Part shown: positions 1 through 6,460 of the stretch, piece after piece
How the letters are laid out: every line of letters starts with the position of its first letter
How positions within the stretch are numbered: position 1 is the stretch's first letter
Assembly: GCF_000424545.1 (NCBI RefSeq)
Contig: NZ_KE384207.1
Span: forward strand, 1 to 37,400
Direction of reading: 5' to 3'
Length of the DNA: 37,400 bases
Source of the DNA: Butyrivibrio sp. NC3005
GTDB lineage: Bacteria; Bacillota; Clostridia; Lachnospirales; Lachnospiraceae
Program-made: the position numbers and the translations under genes
Notes under the pieces: generated by a model
What the model was told of the DNA's origin: nothing
The model's database searches: none
Seen by the model: only the letters and a program-made list of their open reading frames with translations

Positions 1-300
1 ACCGGCAAAGCCGGTGAGGATATGCCGCGAAAGTCCCTTGACATAAGGTTCACGGATTATCCTATACATCTGGTCAGCAAGTGTGCTTGCTGGCCTGCTT
101 CCGGCGAGGACGGGTGCGGGCAGAGCCCGCTGATTGGGTCAAGGGACTGGTCCCTTGCAGGTTCTTAGGGCGGCGCCCTAAGCCCTCGGAGAGCTTTTCG
201 GTATCAATATCTACATTTTCAAGGTTCGTTTGAGCCTTTTTCTTTTTAGCTCATTCTTTCATAGGTCACTTGACACTACCGCCTTACGCTACATATGAAT
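1..300. other. GC-rich, hairpin-dense block without a clear gene
   Basis: Bases 1-190 are far richer in G+C than the rest of the window and are packed with perfect short inverted repeats: 1-6/10-15, 75-81/86-92 (extends to 72-95 with one G-T pair), 116-121/125-130, 140-147/150-157 and 164-171/175-182. In addition 32-42 (AGTCCCTTGAC) is the exact complement of 138-148, so it could compete with the 140-157 hairpin. The plus strand is open from the window edge to a TAG at 166-168 (about 55 codons), and the minus strand is open from 250 to a TGA at 74-76 with no start codon. Neither looks like a family I know. From about 190 the sequence grades into AT-rich spacer. I infer the decayed end of a mobile element or plasmid-derived segment; the identity is unknown. 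Confidence 0.45.
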
Positions 301-371
301 TATATTTTGTTATATTATATTGTATCAAATATAGTTTGTCAACACATTTATTTTTTCTTTAATTTTGCACT

Positions 372-412
372 AAAAAACCAATTGAAAGCTTTTGCCTTTC
401 AATTGGTTTTTT
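372..412 (-). terminator. Intrinsic terminator of the GH3-like gene
   Basis: A perfect 17-bp stem (372-388 with 396-412, loop of 7) carries A-runs on one arm and T-runs on the other, so it can terminate in both directions. It lies 15 bases past the stop codon of the GH3-like gene and separates it from the GC-rich left edge. Confidence 0.9.
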
Positions 413-427
413 CGACTTATTTTTTAT

Positions 428-1726
428 TTAACTTAAGTTTACAAATGTAGAAAATTTAACTTTGAAGATTCTCTGCAATGATTCATTAATTCTATCTTCT
501 GTTAACGTTCCATTCTGAACAGCTGTAAGTATTCCATTGTATGCTGTCTGAAAATCTGCTGGCAGGTATATCATATCAGCACCTGCTGCAATCGCATTAA
601 CTGCTGCAACATCTGCTGAATACTTATCCGTAACCGCCTTCTGATTCATCGGACCTGTCATAACAATACCTGTAAATCCCATATCACTTCTTAGCATGTT
701 ACTAATTGCAACGGCTGACATACTGCACGGGTTATCATCACCTGTTAAATTAGGCATATTGATATTGCTCATCTGTATTATTGCTGTTCCACTATTAATC
801 ATTTCTTCAAAAGCTTTCAGGTTGCTTTTAGAAAGCTCTTCCTTTGAACTGTCATTTGATTCTGTATCACCATTTCCTGTCATCTTAACTGGAAAGTCTC
901 CAATGCAAGTACATACACCTTTTTCTTCGATTGAGGAAGAAAAATCATACAATTTTGAAGCAACATTTCCCTCATCTGTTCCAAAACACTCAGGTTTATC
1001 TGAAAGATTTGCTGACAATGACATGTCAAGATTAAAACCGGCATTAACAAGATAAGATCCTATTGTCTCCCCTGCTTCTTTGGCCTTACTTCCACTTAAA
1101 TCCTGTGGGTTTGGCATAACTTCAGCTCCTGTTGCATTTGCTACAAGGCTTTTATCACCACCTGTTTCACTTATAGCTAGAAAAAGCGGAAAAGAACTCA
1201 TTTTCATCGTATCAGACAACATTTCATTTATCTGATTAGCATCTTTTAGATTATTGGCAAGATAAACAATACCTCCAACAGTATATTTAGAAAGTGCGGT
1301 CTGTGTACTGCTGCCCGCTTTAACTACTCCATCAACTCCTGTTAATTGTTCTGGTGTAACTATGAACAGACTCGCCGCTTTTTGTTCTATTGTCATTGAT
1401 GAAATCGTGTCATTTATACGACTTTCCAGATCATTTTCCTCGCTTACCTTATCGTCAATACTTGAGCTATCTGGTGATAGTATTGCAAGGTTATTATCTT
1501 TTTTATGTTTTTCTTTTTCTTTTGTTATGCTATCTGCTCTGATTTTGGTGATTACTGATGATACTTTACATACGGAAACAAATGCTGCTCCTGAAATTAT
1601 TATGATAAAAGCTGTAACTATAAAATATGCTGTAAGCTGAGATTTTCTTCGACGAACTCTTCTTTTTTGTCGTCTTTTGTCTTCATTAAAATTGTCTTCA
1701 GCGTTGCTATTATTCTCTGTGGCCAT
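428..1726 (-). CDS. Membrane-anchored GH3/NagZ-like protein, catalytic residues missing
   Basis: 432 aa. It has a lysine/arginine-rich cytoplasmic N-terminus, one membrane segment near residues 31-53, a charged linker to about 100, then a glycoside hydrolase family 3 N-terminal fold from about 105 to the end. Recognisable NagZ landmarks are the helix MTIEQKAASLF, the GGIVYL strand, GFTGIVMTGPMNQKAV and the C-terminal TLTEDRINESLQRIFKVK. The family nucleophile Asp (usually in VxTDxLxM) is Gly358 in MTGPM, and the KHFPGHGDT acid/base loop is replaced by GDFPVKMTGNGDTES (276-290), with Asn where the loop His is expected. So the fold is probably kept without hydrolase activity, perhaps as a cell-wall sugar-binding or structural protein outside the membrane. 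SD AAGGGGGAG precedes the ATG. Monocistronic: own extended -10 at 1836-1844 and terminator at 372-412. Confidence 0.8.
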   Translation of the reverse strand: MATENNSNAEDNFNEDKRRQKRRVRRRKSQLTAYFIVTAFIIIISGAAFVSVCKVSSVITKIRADSITKEKEKHKKDNNLAILSPDSSSIDDKVSEENDLESRINDTISSMTIEQKAASLFIVTPEQLTGVDGVVKAGSSTQTALSKYTVGGIVYLANNLKDANQINEMLSDTMKMSSFPLFLAISETGGDKSLVANATGAEVMPNPQDLSGSKAKEAGETIGSYLVNAGFNLDMSLSANLSDKPECFGTDEGNVASKLYDFSSSIEEKGVCTCIGDFPVKMTGNGDTESNDSSKEELSKSNLKAFEEMINSGTAIIQMSNINMPNLTGDDNPCSMSAVAISNMLRSDMGFTGIVMTGPMNQKAVTDKYSADVAAVNAIAAGADMIYLPADFQTAYNGILTAVQNGTLTEDRINESLQRIFKVKFSTFVNLS

Positions 1727-1755
1727 CTCAGCTCCCCCTTGTATTCAATTTTTAA

Positions 1756-1801
1756 TCACAGTTTGCATATAAGACAATAAACATTTTTTCGTAAACTGTG
1801 A
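1756..1801 (-). promoter_or_regulatory. Inverted repeat in the GH3-like gene leader
   Basis: TCACAGTTT (1756-1764) and AAACTGTGA (1793-1801) form a perfect 9-bp inverted repeat separated by 28 bases. It lies between the proposed promoter and the ribosome-binding site of the GH3-like gene, so it could be a leader hairpin or an operator. No T-run follows, so it is not a terminator. Confidence 0.5.
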
Positions 1802-1835
1802 CCATAAAGCATTTTTCATTTAACTACCCACAGAC

Positions 1836-1844
1836 ATTATAGCA
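1836..1844 (-). promoter_or_regulatory. Extended -10 promoter of the GH3-like gene
   Basis: The minus strand reads TGCTATAAT here, a perfect -10 hexamer with the extended TGn motif. The -35 region would fall in the T-run of the upstream RNA terminator and is poor, which suits an extended -10 promoter. The predicted start is near 1829, giving a leader of about 100 nt for the gene at 428-1726. Confidence 0.6.
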
Positions 1845-1854
1845 TAAAATGCAC

Positions 1855-1895
1855 AAAAAAAGAGCGACGACCTTGCATATTCAAAGCCACCGCTC
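1855..1895 (-). terminator. Strong intrinsic terminator of the 370-nt RNA
   Basis: On the minus strand GAGCGGTGGC pairs with GTCGTCGCTC (10 bp, three G-U pairs). The stem extends four more pairs (UUUG/CAAG) to a 6-base loop and is followed directly by seven T. It terminates the transcript starting near 2227. Confidence 0.85.
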
Positions 1896-2003
1896 CTAAA
1901 AACTGTTTATTAAATTTTCTCTTAATTCATTTTCCGACTTCTGCGTCGGTTCGTCGTTACCCAATGGACCGTACCTCCTTATACTTCCATCTGCCAGTCC
2001 CAT
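1896..2003 (-). CDS. Possible 35-aa small protein inside the RNA gene
   Basis: A reading frame of 35 codons starts at ATG 2003 and ends with TAG at 1896-1898, abutting the terminator stem. The peptide begins MGLADGSIRRYGPLGNDEPT and ends in a charged helix-like stretch, SENELRENLINSF. The start overlaps the stop of a 13-codon frame just upstream as TAATG, a typical translational-coupling junction. An AAGGAGG lies inside the frame and could serve an internal TTG start (codon 16), giving a 20-aa peptide. I recognise no family. Chance open frames of this size are common, so only conservation across related genomes would show it is real. Confidence 0.3.
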   Translation of the reverse strand: MGLADGSIRRYGPLGNDEPTQKSENELRENLINSF

Positions 2004-2044
2004 TAACCTTTGCTTTCAGAAGCTGTGACGTTAAACTTCAACAT
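2003..2044 (-). CDS. Possible 13-aa leader peptide
   Basis: ATG TTG AAG begins a 13-codon frame (MLKFNVTASESKG) preceded by GGAG five bases upstream. Its TAA overlaps the next ATG as TAATG. If translated it would couple ribosomes onto the 35-codon frame, or act as a leader peptide. It has no homologue I know and could be chance. Confidence 0.22.
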   Translation of the reverse strand: MLKFNVTASESKG

Positions 2045-2115
2045 CAACTCTCCATGTACCTGACATCTGAAATTATTTTTCTTTCAACTTACAATACTCA
2101 ACAAAATTGTCTGGT

Positions 2116-2189
2116 GGTTTGTACCTTCCTTTCCATCGGTTATAGTAAACTAACTATGTCTTTGGAGTGTACCTTCCTTTCTTTCGGTT
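2116..2189 (-). repeat. Pair of 26-base direct repeats in the RNA gene
   Basis: Copies at 2116-2141 and 2164-2189 match at 22 of 26 positions with a 48-base period. On the transcript both contain AAAGGAAGGTACA after AACCGA. Shorter echoes of the GTACC core occur at 2056 and 1971, giving four GTACC elements across the transcript. Confidence 0.7.
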
Positions 2190-2233
2190 ACCCGAAGTAT
2201 TTATCCAAAACAACTATCTTTGTTGTTGATTTA

Positions 2234-2262
2234 ATGATACATTATAGGTGCTTATTTGTCAA
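2234..2262 (-). promoter_or_regulatory. Sigma-A-type promoter of the 370-nt RNA
   Basis: The minus strand carries a consensus -35 TTGACA (2257-2262), a 17-base spacer and a -10 TATCAT (2234-2239). The start would fall near 2227, exactly at the base of the 5' hairpin. Confidence 0.75.
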
Positions 2263-2371
2263 TACATTTTTACAAGAATCGTGGCTATTAAATTTCATTT
2301 TACCATTTTATTATATAGATTTCTGTGTTTATTTTAAAATGTATGTTATTTTCTGAAAATTACTTTTAAAA

Positions 2372-2427
2372 GAACTCCGCATCACTATTTCTAATAATGA
2401 CAAAAAATATAATATGATGCGAAGTCC
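2372..2427 (-). terminator. Terminator-like hairpin after glyA
   Basis: 2372-2384 and 2415-2427 pair over 13 positions (two G-U pairs) with a long AT-rich loop that can pair a little further. Only a short T-run (TTTTAAAAG) follows on the minus strand, so termination may be incomplete. It lies about 40 bases past the glyA stop. Confidence 0.6.
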
Positions 2428-2464
2428 TTAATGCTTATAATATAACTACTTTTCTATCATATAA

Positions 2465-3703
2465 TCAAATGAGTGGATACTTGTCTGTAAGCTTTTTTAC
2501 AATTGCCCGTGCTTCTTCTATTCCTGCTTCTTTTTTCTTTATTACAAAAGAAATAGCCTCAGCTATCATATCCATGTCCTCTTCATTCATTCCTCTTGTG
2601 GTAACTGCTGGTGTACCAAGCCTTATTCCGCTAGTTACAAATGGAGACTGCTGTTCATTAGGAATTGTATTCTTATTAGCTGTTATATGTGCTTCATCAA
2701 GCCACTTCTCAACTTCTTTTCCTGTAAGATTATAATTGGTAAGATCAATGAGCATTAAATGATTATCAGTACCACCTGATACTATTTTTATACTTCTATC
2801 CAAAAGCCCTTTGCATAGAGCCTTTGCATTATTAATAATACTAGTCTGATACTCTTTAAATTCAGGTGAGAGAGCTTCTTTAAAACATACCGCTTTTGCA
2901 GCTATAACATGTTCAAGTGGTCCTCCCTGAATTCCAGGAAATACTGCTTTATTGAATTTAAACTTATCCTGTGCAGACTGATTCCACATGATAAGTCCAC
3001 CTCTTGGTCCTCTCAAAGTCTTGTGGGTCGTTGTTGTTACAACATCAGCATATGGAAATGGACTTGGATGAAGACCTGCTGCAACCAAACCTGCAATATG
3101 TGCTATATCAGCCATAAGAACTGCTCCACATGCATCTGCTGCCTCTCTGAACTTTGCAAAATCAATAGTTCTGCAGTAAGCAGAAGCACCTGCTATAATG
3201 AGCTTTGGCTTATTCTCAATTGCAATTCTTTTCATTTCTTCGTAATCAATAAATCCGTCTTTATTAACTCCATATGGAACCACGTTGAAATATGTTCCAG
3301 AAATATTTGCACTGCTTCCATGAGTTAAATGTCCGCCCTGATTAAGATCCATGCCCATAATAGTGTCACCTGGATTAAGAAGTGCAAACTCAACAGCAAG
3401 ATTGGCTTGTGCACCTGAATGAGGCTGAACATTTACATAATCACAATTAAAAAGCTTCTTTGCTCTTTCTCTTGCTATGTTCTCGACTTCATCAACAACT
3501 TCACAGCCGCCATAGTATCTTTTTCCAGGAAGTCCTTCTGCATACTTGTTTGTAAGTGGGCTGCCCATAGCTGCCATTACTGCCTTACTGGTCCAATTTT
3601 CGGATGCAATAAGCTCAATGTGGTCATTCTGACGCTGCATTTCTTTTTCAATACAATTAGCAATTTCCAAATCTACTTTTTTTACTTCATCTAATGAATA
3701 CAT
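2465..3703 (-). CDS. glyA: Serine hydroxymethyltransferase
   Basis: 412 aa, the normal family length. A PLP enzyme that interconverts serine and glycine with tetrahydrofolate, supplying one-carbon units in the cytoplasm. The PLP lysine is K228 in [16 protein letters not shown]. Other family marks are LIASENWTS near the N-terminus, [14 protein letters not shown] (substrate and PLP region), [15 protein letters not shown] and the C-terminal [27 protein letters not shown] lies upstream of the ATG. It is monocistronic, divergent from the lipid-kinase gene, with a TTTCAA-17-TATAAT promoter at 3740-3768 bracketed by a 10-bp inverted repeat. Confidence 0.98.
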   Translation of the reverse strand: MYSLDEVKKVDLEIANCIEKEMQRQNDHIELIASENWTSKAVMAAMGSPLTNKYAEGLPGKRYYGGCEVVDEVENIARERAKKLFNCDYVNVQPHSGAQANLAVEFALLNPGDTIMGMDLNQGGHLTHGSSANISGTYFNVVPYGVNKDGFIDYEEMKRIAIENKPKLIIAGASAYCRTIDFAKFREAADACGAVLMADIAHIAGLVAAGLHPSPFPYADVVTTTTHKTLRGPRGGLIMWNQSAQDKFKFNKAVFPGIQGGPLEHVIAAKAVCFKEALSPEFKEYQTSIINNAKALCKGLLDRSIKIVSGGTDNHLMLIDLTNYNLTGKEVEKWLDEAHITANKNTIPNEQQSPFVTSGIRLGTPAVTTRGMNEEDMDMIAEAISFVIKKKEAGIEEARAIVKKLTDKYPLI

Positions 3704-3725
3704 GGTATCCCCTTTCCGAACAAAG

Positions 3726-3782
3726 AATCACTTTATATGATTATATATCATTCTTTTATCAGTTGAAAGCACTAAAGTGATT
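3726..3782 (-). promoter_or_regulatory. glyA promoter framed by a 10-bp inverted repeat
   Basis: The minus strand has TTTCAA (3763-3768), a 17-base spacer and TATAAT (3740-3745). Perfect arms AATCACTTTA (3726-3735) and TAAAGTGATT (3773-3782) lie on either side of the core promoter, one just upstream of the -35 and one at the expected transcription start. This layout suggests an operator for an unknown repressor or activator rather than an RNA hairpin. Confidence 0.6.
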
Positions 3783-3896
3783 TTTGTTATTATTTACAAT
3801 CTTTTATATGAAACCTACACTATTTTTTATGACTATAAACCGTGCTATGTGTTAGAATTAGATGATAGTACAACAATGATAATTTAGAGGCATAAA

Positions 3897-4850
3897 ATGT
3901 TTTATTTTCTTGTTAATCCATATTCAAGATCTGGTGCTACCAGGAAGCGCTGGGCAAAAATACAAAGTATACTTAGAAAAAACAAAATTCCTTACAAAGA
4001 GCTAATCACTAAAAACAGGCAAGATGCAACCAAGCTTACACGTTCACTGATGAAAATGCATGAAAAGGATAAGGAGCCTATAAAGCTTGTTATATTAGGC
4101 GGCGATGGCACTATCAATGAAGTGATAAATGGTATAACGGATTTTGACAAAGTTCTAGTGGGCTACCTTCCTGGCGGTTCTGGCGGAGATTTTGCAAAAG
4201 GACTAAAGCTTGATGATGACTGCGTTTTGATGGAACATATTCTTTGTGGCGAGGAAAGACGAAGAATAGATGTTGGTAAACTTACATTTAACTCCGTATT
4301 ATCTCCAAATTCAGATAATGTTCCAAAAAGCTTTTATTTTACCGTAAGTGCAGGCATGGGTTTTGATGCTGCGGTATGTGAAGCAGCCTGTAATTCCAAG
4401 ACAAAAAGACTTCTTAATAAAGTACACTTAGGCAAACTTACTTACCTTGCAATTGCCTTAAAACAGATTTGCAATACTCCCAAAAATAAACTCATATTCG
4501 AAATTGATGATCACATTAGTTTTGAATTAAACAATACTATTTTTGCGACAAGCATGATTCATTCCTACGAAGGTGGTGGTTTTAAATTCTGTCCTGATGC
4601 CGATGATACTGATGGACAATTGGACATATGTGCATTTGCCAATATGTCTTTGTCAAAAATACTAGGGGGACTCCCTATTGCATTTCTTGGTTTACATAAA
4701 AAAATTCAAGGAGTTCATCTGATGAACTGTCAAAAGCTACACTTACAAAGTGACATTCCTCTTTGGATTCACACTGATGGTGAAGTATATGCAAAATCAT
4801 CCGATATTAAAGTTGAATGTTTGCAGAAAAAGCTTAGACTTCTTATTTGA
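3897..4850 (+). CDS. Diacylglycerol kinase-family lipid kinase (DagK/YegS type)
   Basis: 317 aa, typical length. It carries the DAGK catalytic fold: N-terminal FYFLVNPYSRSG, the nucleotide motif VILGGDGTINEVINGI near residues 63-80, the LPGGSGGDFAKGL loop, and a C-terminal beta domain with SYEGGGFKFCPDADDTDGQLDI. It should phosphorylate a lipid such as diacylglycerol at the inner face of the membrane, returning it to phospholipid or teichoic-acid metabolism; the exact substrate cannot be read from sequence. SD AGAGG precedes the ATG, and a weak ATGACT-18-TAGAAT promoter lies at 3829-3858. The PAP2-like gene follows after 129 bases in the same direction; the two make a plausible phosphorylation/dephosphorylation pair. 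Confidence 0.88.
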   Translation: MFYFLVNPYSRSGATRKRWAKIQSILRKNKIPYKELITKNRQDATKLTRSLMKMHEKDKEPIKLVILGGDGTINEVINGITDFDKVLVGYLPGGSGGDFAKGLKLDDDCVLMEHILCGEERRRIDVGKLTFNSVLSPNSDNVPKSFYFTVSAGMGFDAAVCEAACNSKTKRLLNKVHLGKLTYLAIALKQICNTPKNKLIFEIDDHISFELNNTIFATSMIHSYEGGGFKFCPDADDTDGQLDICAFANMSLSKILGGLPIAFLGLHKKIQGVHLMNCQKLHLQSDIPLWIHTDGEVYAKSSDIKVECLQKKLRLLI

Positions 4851-4979
4851 TGATTTTTTTACAGACTTACCGTTTTATCGTTTGAGTATTGCCATTTTTA
4901 CCATAATAGCCTATAGTTATCTTTGGTATTTTACTTTTCATTTAAAACTATTAATTCTGAAGGGTAATCAGGTATTTTT

Positions 4980-5744
4980 ATGTATAGATTTATAAAAAAT
5001 AATATTTATAGCCGTCCAGTTACCAGGCAGCGTATTATTAAATCCGTAAAGATGGTTATTCCAACTTTTATTTACGGAATTATTTATTGTATTTGGTTTA
5101 ACTATTTGGAAAAACGTCCATTAATTCATTATACTGAAATGCATACTAGATTTGATGATAAAATTCCTTTTTTGGAGATTTTTGTTCTTCCCTATGCTTT
5201 CTGGTTTGTATTTGTAGCGTTTTGCGTTGCTTTTCCAGTCCTTTGCTATGAACAGGAGGATTATTGGAGATTTGTCATCTTCTTATGCGGCGGAATGACG
5301 TTGTTTTTGATTATTTCAACGTTTTTTCCAACTCTTCAAAGATTAAGACCTGATTTATCAACGCTTGGACGAGATAACATTTTTATTCACATGGTTAATT
5401 TTTTCTATACCTGTGATACACCTACAAATATATTTCCAAGCATGCACGTTTATAATGCTATTGGTGGTTCTATAAGCATTATAAATAGCAAAAGGTTTAG
5501 CAAAAAAGGAAATATTATTTCTATTATCAGTGCTATACTAATTGTTCTTTCGACAATGTTCATCAAGCAACACTCTGTAATTGATGTTATTTGTGGAATA
5601 GGTCTTGCCGTTGTGTTCTATTACCTTGTATATCGCACAAATATTGTTATTGGTTTTCTACGTATTCTGGGATTCATTAATGACAATATTGATGATAAAA
5701 TTGAAGAAGAAACGCCTTTTGTAACAAGCCGAAATGTCCGTTAA
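4980..5744 (+). CDS. PAP2-superfamily membrane phosphatase
   Basis: 254 aa with about six hydrophobic segments. Phosphatase motifs are present in order: a weak first motif LQRLRPDL near residues 118-125, FPSMHVYNAIGG (second motif with its His) near 152-163, and KQHSVIDVICG (third motif, His and Asp) near 197-207. The family removes phosphate from lipid phosphates such as phosphatidate or undecaprenyl pyrophosphate on the outer side of the membrane; some members are lipid phosphotransferases. Weak GAAGGG/CAGG SD sites precede the ATG. A 129-base gap after the lipid kinase has no evident promoter, so co-transcription is likely. A bidirectional terminator follows directly. Confidence 0.8.
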   Translation: MYRFIKNNIYSRPVTRQRIIKSVKMVIPTFIYGIIYCIWFNYLEKRPLIHYTEMHTRFDDKIPFLEIFVLPYAFWFVFVAFCVAFPVLCYEQEDYWRFVIFLCGGMTLFLIISTFFPTLQRLRPDLSTLGRDNIFIHMVNFFYTCDTPTNIFPSMHVYNAIGGSISIINSKRFSKKGNIISIISAILIVLSTMFIKQHSVIDVICGIGLAVVFYYLVYRTNIVIGFLRILGFINDNIDDKIEEETPFVTSRNVR

Positions 5745-5784
5745 AAATGAGCTGTGAAAAGAATATATTTCACAGCTCATTTTT
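5743..5784 (+). terminator. Bidirectional terminator between convergent genes
   Basis: A perfect 17-bp stem (5743-5759 with 5768-5784, 8-base loop) with A-run and T-run flanks. It serves the PAP2-like gene on the plus strand, overlapping its stop codon, and the DUF1653 gene on the minus strand. Confidence 0.92.
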
Positions 5785-5801
5785 ATTTAAATATTCTGAT
5801 T

Positions 5802-6434
5802 TTATCTTAATCTGTCAGTTTCAAACCTCGCTACTGTCATTAAACAATCTCTTAAATCACCAAGCCTGTCATATACGTCTCCAGGTTCAATCTGAACCTC
5901 GATAGCCATTGCCATAGTATCAATCATTTCATCTGTAATGACATTTCGAAGCTGATCCAAAATTTTCATTCTTTCTTTTGCAGAATTTGAATCAAGAAAT
6001 TTAACAACAAGAGGATTCATATTTAGTTCTGCTGCTTCTTCTTCAAGAGTTTTATTCATATAGTCTTCATTTTTAGGTATCTCTGGTTTATATGTATAAT
6101 CCGATACTCTAAATGATGCTGAAATATTATTCTTATATGATGTTGAAGCATTATTTCTGAAAGAAGTAACATCCTTTTTGCCATCATCCGGTGACAATGC
6201 CTCTTTTGAAATTGGCTCGAAACGCATCTTCTGTACAATATCAGGATATTTCCTATGATCAACTTCACTCATGAACATACTAAGTGGTCTAGCATATACT
6301 CCATAATTTCCATAAAGTGCCTGATAAATTACAAGTTCCTCACGTGTCTCAGAATGAGTTGCAATAGCAATTACCTGATACAAGTTTCCTTTGAAATGTC
6401 TGTAAAGTTCTCCAATCTGTGGTCTATTATTCAT
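5802..6434 (-). CDS. DUF1653 domain protein
   Basis: 210 aa. The N-terminal 75 residues match the DUF1653 pattern: IGELYRHFKGNLYQVIAIATHSET, then VIYQALYGNYGVYARPLSMF, a compact SH3-like fold. A polar linker (about 85-130) leads to a helical C-terminal part with SNSAKERMKILDQLRNVITDEMIDTMA and an acidic VYDRLGDLRDCLMTV. Molecular function is not known for the family. SD GGGAGGAG lies before the ATG. It is 26 bases downstream of holA and probably the last gene of comEC-holA-DUF1653. Confidence 0.75.
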   Translation of the reverse strand: MNNRPQIGELYRHFKGNLYQVIAIATHSETREELVIYQALYGNYGVYARPLSMFMSEVDHRKYPDIVQKMRFEPISKEALSPDDGKKDVTSFRNNASTSYKNNISASFRVSDYTYKPEIPKNEDYMNKTLEEEAAELNMNPLVVKFLDSNSAKERMKILDQLRNVITDEMIDTMAMAIEVQIEPGDVYDRLGDLRDCLMTVARFETDRLR

Positions 6435-6460
6435 TTTTCTCCTCCCATCTTTTTCAAAGA

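Larger units (their letters stand above)
1855..2227 (-). ncRNA. Unassigned structured RNA of about 370 nt
   Basis: This spacer behaves like an independent minus-strand gene. It has a TTGACA-17-TATCAT promoter at 2234-2262, a 5' hairpin at the expected start (AACAAC/GTTGTT, 2209-2227) and a strong terminator at 1855-1895. Internal hairpins include TTCGG/CCGAA with loop GTAA near 2185-2198 and CCGAC/GTCGG at 1934-1949; AATGG pairs with CCATT around 1964-2003 with one bulge. Two 26-base direct repeats (2116-2141, 2164-2189) share 22 positions. About ten GGA triplets occur, six as ANGGA. I find no hallmark of tmRNA, RNase P RNA, SRP RNA, T-box, glycine, SAM or c-di-GMP riboswitches; 6S RNA is unlikely from its size. 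Two small coupled reading frames lie in the 3' half, so it may instead be a short mRNA or a dual-function RNA. Confidence 0.6.

Noticed and set aside
1855..2227. Known RNA class for the 370-nt transcript (tmRNA, RNase P RNA, SRP RNA, 6S, T-box, glycine or c-di-GMP riboswitch)
   Set aside because: I looked for the hallmark motifs (for example GAGGAAAGTCC, the T-loop with CCA end, the T-box GGTGGNACCGCG) and found none.
2240..2262. TTGACA with TATAAT ten bases downstream as the RNA promoter
   Set aside because: Ten bases is too short a spacer; TATCAT at 17 bases fits.
1964..2356. A 130-codon plus-strand frame over the spacer
   Set aside because: It lies antisense to the proposed RNA gene and runs through its promoter; no SD, odd composition, no recognised domain.
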